Shown here one piece after another: positions 36,946-47,865 of a stretch of DNA of 64,000 nucleotides (position 1 is the stretch's first letter; each line of letters begins with the position of its first letter). A model generated the notes under the pieces. It had not been told where the DNA came from. It did not search any database and saw nothing but the letters and a program-made list of their open reading frames with translations. The stretch lies in the NCBI GenBank assembly GCA_900163555.1, contig FUHX01000009.1, positions 49,612-113,611 of the forward strand. The letters run 5' to 3'. The stretch is from Actinomycetales bacterium JB111 (GTDB lineage: Bacteria > Actinomycetota > Actinomycetes > Actinomycetales > Actinomycetaceae). The translations under genes were made by a program, and so were the position numbers.

Positions 36946-36951
36946 AGCCTA
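36946..36951 (-). promoter_or_regulatory. Predicted -10 hexamer, leaderless pyk promoter
   Basis: TAGGCT on the minus strand, seven bases before the pyk ATG, with no Shine-Dalgarno between. Confidence 0.55.
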
Positions 36952-36995
36952 GTTGTATCGCCGGGTCGTCCGCGCACCCATGACCCCGTTGTCCC

Positions 36996-38483
36996 TCACA
37001 CTGTGACCTGCATCGTCGTGGGACGGATGGGGGCGGGCAGCTCCGTGCCGCCGCGCAGGAACCGGTCGACGGACGCGGCCGCCGAGCGGCCCTCCGCGAT
37101 AGCCCACACGATGAGCGACTGACCGCGGCCGGCGTCGCCCGCCACGAAGACGCCGGGGACGTTCGTCGCGAAGTCGTCGTCGCGCTCGATGCGGCCGCGG
37201 GCGTCCACGGACACACCCAGCTGGTCGACGACGCCGTCGGTCGGGACGCCCACGAAGCCCATGGCCAGCAGGACGAGCTGGGCCGGGATGCGGCGCTCGG
37301 TCCCCTCGACCGGGACCGGGCGTCCGCCCTTGAAGACGACCTCGTTGACGACGAGGTGGGTGACCCGCCCCTCGCCGGCGGAACCGTCGGAGACCATCTC
37401 GGCGGTCGCCGTCGCGTAGACGCGCTCGCCGCCCTCCTCGTGCGCGGACGAGATGCGGAACGTCATCGGGTAGGTGGGCCAGGGCTGGCCGGCGGGCCGT
37501 TCCTCTCCCGGGCGGGGCATGATCTCCAGCTGGGTGATGGAGCGCGCGCCCTGACGGGTGGCGGTGCCGAGGCAGTCGGCGCCGGTGTCGCCGCCGCCGA
37601 TGATGACGACGTCCTTGCCCTCCGCGGTGATCTGGTCCTCGACCGGGAGGCCGTGGACCACGCGGGTGGCCTGCGGGAGGTACTCCATCGCCTGGTGCAC
37701 GCCGCCGAGCTCGCGCCCGAGGACCGGGAGGTCGCGGGGAATCGTCGAGCCGATCGCGAGGACGACCGCGTCGTACCGCTCGAGGAGGTCCTCGCCGGTC
37801 AGCCCGCCCTCGCCGCCGACGTCGGAACCCGGCCGGAAGATCGTGCCCTCCGCCGCCATCTGGTCGAGCCGGCGGTCGAGGTGCGCCTTCTCCATCTTGA
37901 ACTCGGGGATGCCGTAGCGGAGCAGCCCGCCGACGGCGTCCGCCCGCTCGAGGACGGCCGTCGTGTGGCCGGCGCGGGTGAGCTGCTGGGCGGTCGCGAG
38001 CCCGGCAGGGCCGGAACCGATGACCGCGACGCGCCTGCCGGTCAGCTGCTGCGGGATCTGCGGCGTCACGAAGCCCTCGTCGAAGGCCGTGTCGATGATC
38101 GACTGCTCGACGTTCTTGATCGTCACAGGCGGCTGGTTGATGCCGAGGACGCAGGCGGTCTCGCACGGCGCCGGGCACAGCCGCCCGGTGAAGTCCGGGA
38201 AGTTGTTCGTGGCGTGCAGTCGCTCGGACGCACGACGGAAGTCGCCGCGGCGGACGAGGTCGTTCCACTCGGGGATGAGGTTCCCGAGCGGGCAGCCGTT
38301 GTGGCAGAACGGGATGCCGCAGTCCATGCAGCGTCCGGCCTGCCGGATGAGCGTGGGGACGAACGCCTCGTCTGCGCCGCGCTGCGCGTACACCTCGCGG
38401 TAGTCCCGGATGCGGACCGGGACGGGCCGCCGCTCGGGGAGCTCGCGGTCGCGGGTGGTCAGGAATCCCTTCGGGTCAGCCAC
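36996..38483 (-). CDS. gltD: Glutamate synthase small subunit (NADPH)
   Basis: 495 residues. The flavoprotein passes electrons from NADPH to the large subunit. The N-terminal cysteine clusters CMDCGIPFC and [12 protein letters not shown] hold 4Fe-4S centres. The FAD site is [17 protein letters not shown] and the NADPH site [15 protein letters not shown]; a C-terminal [14 protein letters not shown] closes the FAD fold. The GTG start lies inside the last codons of gltB (8-base overlap), so the two are coupled in a gltB-gltD operon. Confidence 0.95.
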   Translation of the reverse strand: MADPKGFLTTRDRELPERRPVPVRIRDYREVYAQRGADEAFVPTLIRQAGRCMDCGIPFCHNGCPLGNLIPEWNDLVRRGDFRRASERLHATNNFPDFTGRLCPAPCETACVLGINQPPVTIKNVEQSIIDTAFDEGFVTPQIPQQLTGRRVAVIGSGPAGLATAQQLTRAGHTTAVLERADAVGGLLRYGIPEFKMEKAHLDRRLDQMAAEGTIFRPGSDVGGEGGLTGEDLLERYDAVVLAIGSTIPRDLPVLGRELGGVHQAMEYLPQATRVVHGLPVEDQITAEGKDVVIIGGGDTGADCLGTATRQGARSITQLEIMPRPGEERPAGQPWPTYPMTFRISSAHEEGGERVYATATAEMVSDGSAGEGRVTHLVVNEVVFKGGRPVPVEGTERRIPAQLVLLAMGFVGVPTDGVVDQLGVSVDARGRIERDDDFATNVPGVFVAGDAGRGQSLIVWAIAEGRSAAASVDRFLRGGTELPAPIRPTTMQVTV

Positions 38484-41400
38484 GGGTTGCCTCCATGATC
38501 TCGGTCCACACCTGCGGTGCGGCCGCGTCGAGTCCGGCCTCGGTGGCCCTGGTCAGGGCGGCCGAGACGGCGGCGTACTGGCGGTGCAGCACGCGGGTGA
38601 TGCGCGTCGGCAGGGCGGCGCGGTCGGACAGGAGCCGCTCGGCCACCGCCGAGCCGGTGAGCTCCAGGTGGCGCTCGAGCAGCGGGACGACGACCGCGAG
38701 GTCGTCGTTGTCGAGCGCGTCGATCAGCAGGTCGCCCGCCGCCGCGGCTGCGGGGTTGATGAGCGCGCGGTCGAGGTCGAGCACGTAGGCGGTGCCGCCG
38801 GACATGCCGGCGAACATGTTCCGCCCGGTGGGGCCGAGGAGGAGCATGGTGCCACCGGTCATGTACTCGGCCGCGTGGTCGCCCACCCCCTCGACCACGA
38901 GGGTCGCGCCGGACAGGCGGACGCCGAACCGTTCGCCGGCGCGGCCCCGGATGAAGACCTCGCCCGAGGTCGCGCCGTAGCCGATGACGTTGCCGGCCAC
39001 CACGTTGTCCTCGGCCGCGAAGGCGGAGCGCGGGTCCGGGGCGATGACGATGCGGCCGCCGGAGAGACACTTGCCGACGTAGTCGTTCGCGTCGCCGACG
39101 AGCCGGAGGGTCAGGCCCGCGGGGATGAGCGCCCCGAAGGACTGGCCGGCCGAGCCCGTGAGGGTGAGGTCGATCGTGTCGGGGGCAAGGCCCTTGCCCT
39201 CGGTCCGCCGGGTGATCTCGTGGCCGAGCATCGTGCCGACGGTCCGGTTGACGTTGCGCACGCCGACGCTCGCCGTCACCTTCTCGCCGCGCTCCAGCGC
39301 GGGCATCGCCAGCTCGATGAGCCGCACGTCCAGCGCGTCCGCCAGTCCGTGGTCCTGCGCCTTGGTGTGGTGCAGGGCGGAGCCGGGCCTCGGCTCGACG
39401 GCTGCGAGCAGCGGGGTGAGGTCGAGGCCCTCGGTCTTGTAGTGGCGCACGGCCTTGGTGGGGTCGAGCAGCTCGACCCGGCCGACGGCCTCCTCGATCG
39501 AGCGCAGCCCGAGGGACGCGAGGATCTCGCGGACCTGCTCGGCGATGTACTCGAAGAAGGTGACGACGAACTCGGGCTTGCCGCTGAACCGCGAGCGCAG
39601 CTCAGGGTTCTGGGTGGCGACGCCGACCGGGCAGGTGTCGAGGTGGCAGACCCGCATCATCACGCAGCCGGAGACGACCAGCGGGGCGGTGGCGAAGCCG
39701 AACTCCTCCGCACCGAGCAGCGCGGCGACGATGACGTCGCGGCCGGTCTTCAGCTGGCCGTCCGTCTGGACGACGATCCGGTCGCGCAGGTCGTTGAGCA
39801 CCAGCGTCTGCTGGGTCTCGGCGAGGCCGAGCTCCCAGGGGCCGCCCGCGTGCTTGAGCGAGGTCAGCGGGGAGGCGCCCGTCCCGCCGTCGTGGCCGGA
39901 GACGAGCACGACGTCGGCGTGGGCCTTGGACACGCCGGCGGCGACCGTTCCCACGCCCACCTCGGAGACGAGCTTGACGTGCACCCGGGCGGAGGGGTTC
40001 GCGTTCTTCAGGTCGTGGACCAGCTGGGCGAGGTCCTCGATCGAATAGATGTCGTGGTGCGGGGGCGGCGAGATGAGCCCGACGCCGGGCGTCGAGTGCC
40101 GGGTGCGCGCGACCCACGGGTAAACCTTCGGTCCGGGCAGCTGGCCGCCCTCGCCGGGCTTCGCGCCCTGCGCCATCTTGATCTGGATGTCGTCGGCGTA
40201 GGTGAGGTACTCGGAGGTCACGCCGAAGCGGCCCGAGGCGACCTGCTTGATCGCCGAGCGCCGCTCCGGGTCGTGCAGGCGCTCCGGGTCCTCGCCGCCC
40301 TCGCCGGTGTTCGACTTGCCGCCGAGGCGGTTCATGGCGATGGCGAGGGTCTCGTGGGCCTCCATCGAGATCGAGCCGTAGCTCATCGCGCCGGTGGAGA
40401 AGCGCTTGACGATCTCCGAGACGGGCTCGACCTCCTCGACCGGTATCGGGTCGAGCTCGCCGGTCTTCAGGCCGAGCAGGCCGCGGATCGTCATGAGTCG
40501 CTCGGACTGGTCGTCGATGCGGTCCGTGTACTGGCGGAAGATGTCGTACCGCCGGTTGCGCGTGGAGTGCTGGAGGCGGAACACGGTCTCCGGGTCGAAC
40601 AGGTGGGGCTCGCCCTCACGCCGCCACTGGTACTCGCCGCCCGTGCCCAGCTCGCGGTACGCCGGCGAGATGCCCGACCTCGGGTAGGCCGCCGCGTGCC
40701 GCTCGGCAACCTCCGCCGCGATGACGTCGAGACCGACCCCACCGAGCGGGGTCGGGGTCCCGGTGAAGTACCGCGTGACGAGCTCCGCGTCGAGGCCGAT
40801 GGCCTGGAAGAGCTGGGCGCCGCGGTAGGAGGCAACCGTGGAGACCCCCATCTTCGACATCACCTTGAGCACGCCCTTGCCGAGCGCGTAGATGACGTTG
40901 CGGACCGCGGTCTCGGCGGACACGCCCGGGACCTCGCCGTCGGCGACGAGCCGCTCGGCGGTCTCCATCGCGAGGTACGGGTTCACGGCCGCCGCCCCGT
41001 AGCCGATGAGGAGGGCGACGTGGTGCACCTCGCGCACGTCCCCCGCCTCGACGACGAGGCTGATCCTCGTGCGGGTCCGCCGACGGATCGTGTGGTGGTG
41101 CACGGCAGAGGTGAGCAGCAGGGACGGGATCGGTGCGAGCGCTGCGGTCGCGTTGCGGTCGGACAGCACGACGATGTTCGCCCCGCGCTCGATGGCGTCG
41201 TCGATCTCGGCGCAGATCGCCTCGATCCGGGCGGCCAGGGCCTCTCCCCCGCCGTCGACCGGGTAGAGGCCGGAGATGCGGACGGAGGTGAGCCCGCGGC
41301 CCGTGCGCCTGGCCCGGGAGATGTTCTCGATCTTCGCCAGCTCGTCGTTGTCGATCGTCGGGAACGGGACCACGATCTTGCGCGCGTGGTCCTCGACCTC

Positions 41401-43014
41401 GTCGAGCAGGTTGGGCTCCGGGCCGATCGCGCCCATCACCGAGGTGACGAGCTCCTCGCGGATCGCGTCGAGCGGCGGGTTGGTGACCTGGGCGAAGGCC
41501 TGCGAGAAGTAGTCGAACAGCAGGCGCGGGCGTGCGGACAGTGCCGCGAGCGGCGTGTCGGTGCCCATCGAGCCGATCGCCTCGGCGCCGGTGGCCGCCA
41601 TGGGTCGGACGATGACCCGGAGCTCCTCCTCGGTGAAGCCGAACATCTGCTGGCGGCGGACCACCGAGTCGGCCGGGTGCCCGGCGTGCTCGCGGGGCGG
41701 GAGGTCGGAGAGATGGACGAGGTTGTCCGCGAGCCACTGCCGGTAGGGGTGGGCGCCGGCGAGCTCGGCCTTGATCTCCTCGTCGGGCACGATGCGCCCG
41801 GCCTCGGTGTCGACGAGGAACATGGTGCCGGGCTCGAGCCGACCCTTCGCCACGACGGTCGCGGGGTCGAGGTCGAGGACCCCGGACTCCGAGGCGAGGA
41901 CCACGAGTCCGTCGGCGGTGCGCCACCAGCGTCCGGGGCGCAGGCCGTTGCGGTCCATGACGGCGCCCGCGAGGGTCCCGTCCGTGAAGCAGACGGCGGC
42001 GGGGCCGTCCCACGGCTCCATGATCGTGCCGGTGTACTCGTAGAACGCCCGCAGCTCGTCCGGCATCGTGTCGTGGTTCTGCCACGCCTCGGGGATCATC
42101 GTGAGCACCGCATGCGGCAGCGACCGTCCGCCCAGGTGCAGGAGCTCGAGCACCTCGTCGAAGGTCGCCGAGTCGGACGCGCCCGGGGTCACGATCGGCA
42201 GGAGGCCGTCGACGTCGCCGAGGACGTCCGAGGCCAGCTGCCCCTCGCGGGCGGCCATCCAGTTGCGGTTCCCGCGCACGGTGTTGATCTCGCCGTTGTG
42301 GGCGATGTACCGGAACGGGTGCGCGAGCGGCCAGCTCGGGAAGGTGTTCGTGGAGAACCGCGAGTGGACGAGCGCGATCGACGTGACGACGCGCGGGTCC
42401 GAGAGGTCCGGAAAGAACTGCTCGAGCTGGGCGGTCGTGAGCATGCCCTTGTAGGTGATCGTCCGCGGCGAGAGCGACGCGAAGTAGACGCCCGCGTTGT
42501 CCGACCGCTTGCGCAGGCGGAACACGCGGCGCTCGAGCTCGAGGCCGGACAGATCGTCAACGGCGACGAAGAGCTGCCGCATCGTCGGCATCGTGCCGAG
42601 CGCGGTGGGTCCGATCTCGGACGGGTCGACGGGCACCGAGCGCCAGCCGAGGACCTCGATCCCCTCCTCGGCGGCGATCGTCTCGACGAGCTCGACGGCC
42701 TTCGCGCGCTCGCCCGCGGCGGGCAGGAAGGCCGTGCCGACGGCGTAGCTGCCGACGGTGGGCAGGTCGAAGTCGACGACCTCGCGGAAGAAGGCGTCGG
42801 GCACCTGCAGGAGGATGCCCGCACCGTCGCCGGTGGCCTCCTCCGCGCCGACGGCGCCCCGGTGCTCGAGGTTCGTCAGCGCAAGGAGCGCCGCGTCCAC
42901 GATGTCGCGTCCGGCGTGGCCACGCGTCGTGGCGACCATCGCGACGCCGCACGCGTCGTGCTCGTGGCTCGGGTCGTAAAGGCCCTGTGCGGTCGGCACC
43001 TGAGTCCCGCTCAT
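38476..43014 (-). CDS. gltB: Glutamate synthase large subunit
   Basis: 1512 residues. It converts glutamine and 2-oxoglutarate to two glutamates. The N-terminal glutaminase nucleophile is Cys22 in [12 protein letters not shown], exposed after removal of a 21-residue propeptide. The central and FMN-binding domains carry [19 protein letters not shown], and the 3Fe-4S ligands are in [12 protein letters not shown]. The C-terminal beta-helix has repeated glycine motifs such as [13 protein letters not shown]. The ATG at 43014 is preceded by GAGGACGG. The frame stays open for 95 more codons upstream from an ATG at 43299, which I regard as leader (see findings). Confidence 0.95.
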   Translation of the reverse strand: MSGTQVPTAQGLYDPSHEHDACGVAMVATTRGHAGRDIVDAALLALTNLEHRGAVGAEEATGDGAGILLQVPDAFFREVVDFDLPTVGSYAVGTAFLPAAGERAKAVELVETIAAEEGIEVLGWRSVPVDPSEIGPTALGTMPTMRQLFVAVDDLSGLELERRVFRLRKRSDNAGVYFASLSPRTITYKGMLTTAQLEQFFPDLSDPRVVTSIALVHSRFSTNTFPSWPLAHPFRYIAHNGEINTVRGNRNWMAAREGQLASDVLGDVDGLLPIVTPGASDSATFDEVLELLHLGGRSLPHAVLTMIPEAWQNHDTMPDELRAFYEYTGTIMEPWDGPAAVCFTDGTLAGAVMDRNGLRPGRWWRTADGLVVLASESGVLDLDPATVVAKGRLEPGTMFLVDTEAGRIVPDEEIKAELAGAHPYRQWLADNLVHLSDLPPREHAGHPADSVVRRQQMFGFTEEELRVIVRPMAATGAEAIGSMGTDTPLAALSARPRLLFDYFSQAFAQVTNPPLDAIREELVTSVMGAIGPEPNLLDEVEDHARKIVVPFPTIDNDELAKIENISRARRTGRGLTSVRISGLYPVDGGGEALAARIEAICAEIDDAIERGANIVVLSDRNATAALAPIPSLLLTSAVHHHTIRRRTRTRISLVVEAGDVREVHHVALLIGYGAAAVNPYLAMETAERLVADGEVPGVSAETAVRNVIYALGKGVLKVMSKMGVSTVASYRGAQLFQAIGLDAELVTRYFTGTPTPLGGVGLDVIAAEVAERHAAAYPRSGISPAYRELGTGGEYQWRREGEPHLFDPETVFRLQHSTRNRRYDIFRQYTDRIDDQSERLMTIRGLLGLKTGELDPIPVEEVEPVSEIVKRFSTGAMSYGSISMEAHETLAIAMNRLGGKSNTGEGGEDPERLHDPERRSAIKQVASGRFGVTSEYLTYADDIQIKMAQGAKPGEGGQLPGPKVYPWVARTRHSTPGVGLISPPPHHDIYSIEDLAQLVHDLKNANPSARVHVKLVSEVGVGTVAAGVSKAHADVVLVSGHDGGTGASPLTSLKHAGGPWELGLAETQQTLVLNDLRDRIVVQTDGQLKTGRDVIVAALLGAEEFGFATAPLVVSGCVMMRVCHLDTCPVGVATQNPELRSRFSGKPEFVVTFFEYIAEQVREILASLGLRSIEEAVGRVELLDPTKAVRHYKTEGLDLTPLLAAVEPRPGSALHHTKAQDHGLADALDVRLIELAMPALERGEKVTASVGVRNVNRTVGTMLGHEITRRTEGKGLAPDTIDLTLTGSAGQSFGALIPAGLTLRLVGDANDYVGKCLSGGRIVIAPDPRSAFAAEDNVVAGNVIGYGATSGEVFIRGRAGERFGVRLSGATLVVEGVGDHAAEYMTGGTMLLLGPTGRNMFAGMSGGTAYVLDLDRALINPAAAAAGDLLIDALDNDDLAVVVPLLERHLELTGSAVAERLLSDRAALPTRITRVLHRQYAAVSAALTRATEAGLDAAAPQVWTEIMEATRG

Positions 43015-43363
43015 CGTCCGTCCTCTCTCGGCGCGCGCCGCGCGCCGATCCTGCTGTGCGGGGGAATGCCCTCGATACCGGTTCGACAACCATCCATTGC
43101 CGTTCCTTGGGTCTTTGCAGCCATGACCATGGCGCACTGCTCCCGCGGGATGTGATTCAGTGTCGACTCGCGGTCGTTTCGAGCGTGTTACGGGCCTGTT
43201 TCCATCACGCGTCGAGCCCAGTTTTTGGTGCAATCCCGGGCGAGCACCGGCGAGGAATCGGCTCGGAGCCGCGACTCTGTGGCTCCTTGCGACACACATG
43301 CGTCGTCTTGACCACAACTATATGGTGCGAGGCGGTCACGTGGCGACGTCGGCCCGTGCACGA
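43015..43363 (-). promoter_or_regulatory. Long gltB upstream region with candidate promoter
   Basis: About 350 bases without a certain gene, lower in GC than its surroundings. On the minus strand a TATAGT hexamer (43317-43322) is the best -10 candidate, which would give a leader of about 295 nt. The hexamer overlaps an imperfect dyad, ACCA...TGGT (43311-43326). A GGAGCC/GGCTCC hairpin lies at 43265-43286. No repeat or RNA gene is recognised. Confidence 0.45.
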
Positions 43364-43403
43364 CGACGGGCGGCCCGTGCCGAATGGCACGGGCCGCCCG
43401 TCG
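43364..43403 (-). terminator. Hairpin terminator after lgt
   Basis: Perfect 18-bp stem (43364-43381 with 43386-43403), loop GAAT, 17 bases past the lgt stop. It ends the his/trp/lgt transcript before gltB. Confidence 0.9.
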
Positions 43404-43419
43404 AGGGGTCGGAAGGAAG

Positions 43420-44454
43420 TCAGGCCGGGGAGGGCACCGACCCGTCGCCCACGGTGCCGCTCGGGTCGGCGGCGTCGGACACGGCCTCGGCGTCAGAGCT
43501 CACCTCGTCGCCCTCCCCCGCGCCGGCCGCGTCAGACGCACCCGTGCCCACCGCGCCGGCGCCGCCGGCCTCCGCCGTCGGGCCGTGGCCGGCCATCCAG
43601 ATCTCGTCCCGGTGCGGGTGGAGCCGTGCCTGGCGGGCGAGCCAGATGATGATGGCGACGCCGATCACCCAGGCGACGATGGCGATGAGCTGGTGGATCC
43701 GAATGCCGAGCACGATCATCGACGGGTCCGTGCGCAGCGACTCGGTCAGGGTGCGGCCGGTGAGGTAGATGATGACGTAGAGCCAGAAGACGCGGCCGCC
43801 GTCGAGGCGCAGCCTGCGCTGCAGGAGCACGAGCACGACCGCACCGGTGAGGTTCCACAGCCCCTCGTAGAGGAACGTGGGGTGCACGAGGCCGGGCTCG
43901 CGGTCGATGCGCAGGCCCCACGGCAGGTCCGTGGCCGTGCCGTACAGCTCCTGGTTGAAGTAGTTGCCGAGCCGGCCGACCGCCTGGGCAACGAGGAGAC
44001 CGGGCGCGAGTGCGTCGGCGAACGGGCCGATCCGCAGGCCGCGGCGCCGCAGCCCGATGTACGCGCCGAGGGCGCCGAACAGGACGGCGCCCATGATGCC
44101 CAGCCCGCCGTTCCACAGGCGGAACATCTCCACCCAGTCGCCGTCCGGCCCGAAGAAGTCCTGCGGGTGGGTGGCGACGTGGTAGATCCGGGAGCCGACG
44201 ATGCCGAACGGCACCATCCAGTACAGGGCGATGTCGGCGGCCGTGTCGGCCGGCCCGCCCTTGCGGGTGTAGCGGCGGTCGAGGATCCACCAGGCGAGGA
44301 TCGCGCCGACGATGATCGCCAGCGCGTACGCGCGCAGCGGGAACGGGCCCAGGTTGATCACGTTCTCGGGCGGGCTCGGGATCCCGCGCTCGGTGAGCGC
44401 GGCCGAGGCACGGGTCGCGAGGTCGAGCGCCCCGGCGGACACCGCCCCGGTCAC
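43420..44454 (-). CDS. lgt: Prolipoprotein diacylglyceryl transferase
   Basis: 344 residues, integral membrane enzyme with about seven helices. It adds diacylglycerol from phosphatidylglycerol to the lipobox cysteine of prolipoproteins, so it would process the eight predicted lipoproteins in this window. The Lgt signature GRLGNYFNQELYG is intact, and HPTFLYEGLWNL and LTGRTLTESLRTD are conserved. The last ~60 residues are an acidic/Ala/Gly-rich tail (GAGEGDEVSSDAEAV) outside the enzyme. GTG start overlaps the trpA stop (GTGA). Confidence 0.95.
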   Translation of the reverse strand: MTGAVSAGALDLATRASAALTERGIPSPPENVINLGPFPLRAYALAIIVGAILAWWILDRRYTRKGGPADTAADIALYWMVPFGIVGSRIYHVATHPQDFFGPDGDWVEMFRLWNGGLGIMGAVLFGALGAYIGLRRRGLRIGPFADALAPGLLVAQAVGRLGNYFNQELYGTATDLPWGLRIDREPGLVHPTFLYEGLWNLTGAVVLVLLQRRLRLDGGRVFWLYVIIYLTGRTLTESLRTDPSMIVLGIRIHQLIAIVAWVIGVAIIIWLARQARLHPHRDEIWMAGHGPTAEAGGAGAVGTGASDAAGAGEGDEVSSDAEAVSDAADPSGTVGDGSVPSPA

Positions 44455-45257
44455 GCCCGGCCCTCCCGCACGCCGGAGGCGAGCTCCGCCGCGAGCGCGC
44501 CGATCGCGTCGAGGCCGGCGGTGCCGCCGCCGTCCGTGCCGAGCGCCTTGACGAACGCGGAACCGACGATGACCCCGTCGGCGAAGCCGGCGACCTCGGC
44601 CGCCTGCTCGCGGTTCGACACCCCGATGCCGACGCACGCGCGCTCGGCCCCGGCCGCCTTCGTGCGGGCGACGAGATCGCCGGCGCCGCCGGACAGCGAG
44701 GTCTGCAGGCCGGTCACGCCCATGCGGCTCGCGACGTACACGAACCCGCGGGAGGCCTGGGCGACCTCGGCCAGCCGCTCGTCCGTGGAGGCCGGCGCCA
44801 CGAGGAAGACCTTGTCGAGGTCGTGCGCGTCGGCGGCGCCCACCCACGCGCCTGCCTCCTCCGGGAGGAGGTCCGGCGTGATGAGCCCGGCGCCGCCGGC
44901 CGAGGAGAGGTCGGCCGCGAAGCGCTCCACGCCGTAGGCGTAGATCGGGTTGTAGTAGGTCATGACGAGGACGGCCGCGCCGGTCGTCGCCACCTGCTCG
45001 ACGGCGGACAGCACCTCGCGCGTGCGGGTCCCCTTCTGAAGGGCCACCTCGGACGCGGCCTGGATGAGCGGGCCGTCCATCATCGGGTCGGAGTACGGCA
45101 GCCCGAACTCGACGACGTCCACGCCCGCGTCGATGACGACCTTCGCGGCCTCGACCGATGTGGCGAGGTCCGGGTACCCGGCCGGGAGGTAGGCGATGAG
45201 GGCCGGCCTGCCGTCGGCCAGGGCGTCGTCGATCGCCGCTCCGGCGGTGCGGTTCAT
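44451..45257 (-). CDS. trpA: Tryptophan synthase alpha chain
   Basis: 268 residues. It cleaves indole-3-glycerol phosphate and channels indole to TrpB. Catalytic Glu and Asp are in [17 protein letters not shown], and the phosphate-binding loop is [13 protein letters not shown] with [15 protein letters not shown]. The mobile loop [10 protein letters not shown] is present. ATG overlaps the trpB stop (ATGA) and its stop overlaps the lgt start, so expression is coupled on both sides. Confidence 0.96.
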   Translation of the reverse strand: MNRTAGAAIDDALADGRPALIAYLPAGYPDLATSVEAAKVVIDAGVDVVEFGLPYSDPMMDGPLIQAASEVALQKGTRTREVLSAVEQVATTGAAVLVMTYYNPIYAYGVERFAADLSSAGGAGLITPDLLPEEAGAWVGAADAHDLDKVFLVAPASTDERLAEVAQASRGFVYVASRMGVTGLQTSLSGGAGDLVARTKAAGAERACVGIGVSNREQAAEVAGFADGVIVGSAFVKALGTDGGGTAGLDAIGALAAELASGVREGRA

Positions 45258-46501
45258 CGGTTCTCTCCCAGGTTGAAGTAGTCCATCGCGGTCTCCATGT
45301 CCTTGTCCCCACGGCCGGACAGGTTGACGAGGATGATCGGTGCTTCGCCGTCGTGGTCCTCGCCGACCTCCGCCCGCCACTCGCGGCCGAGCCGCAGGGC
45401 GCCGGCGAGGGCGTGCGCGGACTCGATCGCCGGGATGATGCCCTCGGTGCGGGACAGCAGGGAGAACGCCTCCATCGCCTCGGCGTCCGTGACCTGCTGG
45501 TACTCGGCGCGGCCGATGTCCTTCAGCCACGCGTGCTCCGGGCCGACGCCCGGGTAGTCGAGCCCCGCCGAGATGGAGTGGGACTCGATGGTCTGGCCGT
45601 CGTCGTCGTGCAGGAGGTAGGACTTCGATCCCTGGAAGATGCCCGGGCGCCCGCCGCCGATGGCGGCGGCATGCCGGCCGGTCTCGACGCCGTCACCGGC
45701 GGCCTCGAACCCGACGATCCGCACGCCCTCGTCGTCGAGGAAGGCGTTGAACAGGCCGATCGCGTTGGACCCGCCGCCGATGCAGGCGACCGCGACGTCC
45801 GGGAGCCTGCCGGTGAGCGCGAGGACCTGCTCGCGCGCCTCCTCGCCGATGACCTTCTGCAGGTCGCGGACGAGCTCCGGGAACGGGTGCGGTCCCGCGG
45901 CCGTGCCGAAGACGTAGTTGGTGGTCTCGACGTTCGTCACCCAGTCGCGGAACGCCTCCGAGATCGCGTCCTTGAGGGTCTGCGAGCCGTTGGTGACGGA
46001 GACGACCTCGGCGCCGAGCAGCTGCATCCGCGCGACGTTCAGGGCCTGACGGCGCACGTCCTCCGCGCCCATGTAGATCGTGCACTCGAGGCCCATGAGC
46101 GCGGCCGCGGTGGCGGTGGCGACGCCGTGCTGGCCGGCCCCGGTCTCCGCGATGATGCGAGTCTTGCCGACCTTCTTCGTCAGCAGCCCCTGGCCGAGCA
46201 CGTTGTTGATCTTGTGCGAGCCCGTGTGGTTGAGGTCCTCGCGCTTGAGCAGGACCCGGGCGCCGCCGGCGTGCTCCCCGAACCGCGGGGCCTCCGTCAG
46301 CAGGGACGGCCGACCGATGTAGGACCGGGACAGCTCGCCCATCTCCTCGAGGAACTCCGGGGAGTCCTTGAGGTCCGCCCACGCCTGCGTGAGGTCGTCG
46401 AGCGCGACGACCAGCGCCTCGGCGACCCACCTGCCCCCGTACTCGCCGAAGTAGGGTCCGTGTGCCTCGGACAGCTTTCCTGCGTCGTCCGTGAACTGCA
46501 C
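45254..46501 (-). CDS. trpB: Tryptophan synthase beta chain
   Basis: 415 residues. PLP enzyme joining indole and serine. The PLP lysine is in [15 protein letters not shown], with the phosphate loop [30 protein letters not shown] and the C-terminal [12 protein letters not shown] are conserved. The GTG at 46501 has AAGGAGA six bases upstream and is preferred over an in-frame start ten codons upstream (46531). A 200-bp gap with repeats separates it from trpC, unlike the overlaps elsewhere in this operon. Confidence 0.96.
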   Translation of the reverse strand: MQFTDDAGKLSEAHGPYFGEYGGRWVAEALVVALDDLTQAWADLKDSPEFLEEMGELSRSYIGRPSLLTEAPRFGEHAGGARVLLKREDLNHTGSHKINNVLGQGLLTKKVGKTRIIAETGAGQHGVATATAAALMGLECTIYMGAEDVRRQALNVARMQLLGAEVVSVTNGSQTLKDAISEAFRDWVTNVETTNYVFGTAAGPHPFPELVRDLQKVIGEEAREQVLALTGRLPDVAVACIGGGSNAIGLFNAFLDDEGVRIVGFEAAGDGVETGRHAAAIGGGRPGIFQGSKSYLLHDDDGQTIESHSISAGLDYPGVGPEHAWLKDIGRAEYQQVTDAEAMEAFSLLSRTEGIIPAIESAHALAGALRLGREWRAEVGEDHDGEAPIILVNLSGRGDKDMETAMDYFNLGENR

Positions 46502-46701
46502 GTGGGTCTCCTTCCGGGCGCTGGCGCCCAAGGGGCTGCGGCCGCGACGTGCGGCCGCGGCGCTGCGGGTGAAGCGTCGCTCTGGGTGGGGCTTCGCTCC
46601 GGGTGAAGCGTCGCTCTGGGTGGGGCTTCGCTACGAGTGGTGGGGGCGCCGGTCACGCCCACGGACGCGACCGGCCGGTCAGACCGGCGGTCGCCGGTCC
46701 C
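46502..46701 (-). other. Structured trpC-trpB spacer
   Basis: 200 bp in an otherwise gapless operon. It holds a hairpin with 8-bp GCGGCCGC arms (46538-46558), two copies of a 34-bp repeat and a GACCGGCCGGTC palindrome (46669-46680). No leader peptide rich in Trp is seen. It may attenuate, process or terminate the message; this is inference. Confidence 0.6.
46567..46634. repeat. 34-bp tandem repeat, two copies
   Basis: 46567-46600 and 46601-46634 differ only at the second-last base. Each unit holds GAAGC and GCTTC that can pair, so the repeat can form two small hairpins in the trp transcript. Confidence 0.85.
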
Positions 46702-47514
46702 TCAGCCCCGGCCGCGGCTGAGCGAGGGGTGGGATCCGGCCGCCACGAAGTCCGAGACCGCGCGGCGGGGGTCGGCGTTCGTCACGAGGGCCTCGCCGAC
46801 GAGCACGGCGTCCGCGCCCTGACGGGCGTAGTCGTGCACGTCGTGCGCGCCGCGCACTCCGGACTCGGCGACGATGACGATGTCCCGGTCGTCGACGACC
46901 TCGACGACGCGGGAGAAGTTGGACCGGTCGACGTTGAGGGTGGTCAGGTCGCGGTTGTTGACGCCGAGCACCCGGGCGCCGGCGTCGACGGCCCGGCGGG
47001 CCTCCTCGCGGTCGTGGGCCTCGACGAGGGCCGTCATGCCCAGCGAGTGCACGCGCTCGACGAGCGAGGTGAGCACGGTCTGCTCGAGGGCCGCGACGAT
47101 GAGGAGGACGATGTCCGCGCCGTGGGCGCGGGCCTCCCACACCTGGTACGGGGTGACGACGAAGTCCTTGCGCAGCACCGGGACGTCGACCGCCGCGCGG
47201 ACGGCGTCGAGGTCGGCGAGCGAGCCGGAGAACCGGCGCTGCTCCGTGAGCACGGAGATCGCGGCCGCTCCCCCGGCGGCGTAGGCCGCGGCGAGGACGG
47301 CCGGGTCGGGCACGTCCGCGAGGTCGCCCTTGGACGGGCTGCGCCTCTTGCACTCGGCGATGATGCTCACGCCGTCCGAGCGCAGCGCATCGGTGACCGA
47401 CAGCGCCTGCGGCCGGGCCTGGGCGATCTCCTTCACGCGGTCCAGGGGCAGCGCGGCCTCGCGCTCGGCGAGGTCCTCGCGGACGCCGGCGACGATCTCC
47501 TGAAGGACGTTCAC
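46702..47514 (-). CDS. trpC: Indole-3-glycerol phosphate synthase
   Basis: 270 residues, single-function TIM barrel. The catalytic residues are in [34 protein letters not shown] and [19 protein letters not shown] and VAESGV complete the phosphate site. GTG start overlaps the stop of the small membrane protein gene upstream (GTGA). TrpF is not present nearby; in actinobacteria PriA usually supplies that activity (general knowledge). Confidence 0.96.
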   Translation of the reverse strand: MNVLQEIVAGVREDLAEREAALPLDRVKEIAQARPQALSVTDALRSDGVSIIAECKRRSPSKGDLADVPDPAVLAAAYAAGGAAAISVLTEQRRFSGSLADLDAVRAAVDVPVLRKDFVVTPYQVWEARAHGADIVLLIVAALEQTVLTSLVERVHSLGMTALVEAHDREEARRAVDAGARVLGVNNRDLTTLNVDRSNFSRVVEVVDDRDIVIVAESGVRGAHDVHDYARQGADAVLVGEALVTNADPRRAVSDFVAAGSHPSLSRGRG

Positions 47515-47822
47515 TGCGCGGTCGCCTCCGACGCGTCCTCCGCGTACCAGTCGGCCTCCGGGGCGCGCTTGCCGCGCTTCTGCCCCTGGCCCGCGAGCCG
47601 CAGCGCGAAGCCGACGATCAGGCCGAGCACGACGACGGCGGGTCCGGCGTACCAGGCGACCTCGGTGTTGTCGATGATCAGGCCGACGCAGGAGACGACG
47701 ACGCCGAGCGTGACGATGGCCATCATGGCCCAGCCGGCGAGGGTCTTGCCCTCGTTGTGCGGCGGGGCCGCCGCGGGCAGGGTGTAGCCCTCCTGGTGCT
47801 GCTGCAGGCTCGTGCCGGTCAC
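47511..47822 (-). CDS. HGxxPAAW-like small membrane protein of the trp operon
   Basis: 103 residues with two membrane helices ([18 protein letters not shown] and [18 protein letters not shown]). The [12 protein letters not shown] stretch before the first helix resembles the HGxxPAAW motif of a small actinobacterial family regularly found between trpE and trpC, though the His-Gly is His-Asn here. Start is GTG 47822, preceded by GAGGAGGGC. It is coupled to trpC by overlap. Role unknown; conserved location suggests a link to tryptophan synthesis or transport. Confidence 0.75.
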   Translation of the reverse strand: MTGTSLQQHQEGYTLPAAAPPHNEGKTLAGWAMMAIVTLGVVVSCVGLIIDNTEVAWYAGPAVVVLGLIVGFALRLAGQGQKRGKRAPEADWYAEDASEATAQ

Positions 47823-47865
47823 AGCGCCCTCCTCGTTGCGTGAAGTAATGGGATCGGGTCCGAGA

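Noticed and set aside
38410..43155. Very long rightward open frame (about 1581 codons) opposite gltB
   Set aside because: It is antisense to gltB and arises from GC3 bias; its product is a Val/Asp/Arg/Gly-rich low-complexity string with no family features.
43014..43317. Calling gltB from an upstream in-frame start
   Set aside because: The HEHDACGV nucleophile at residue 22 of the shorter form matches the family propeptide length, and GAGGACGG precedes that ATG; the extension is kept only as a finding.
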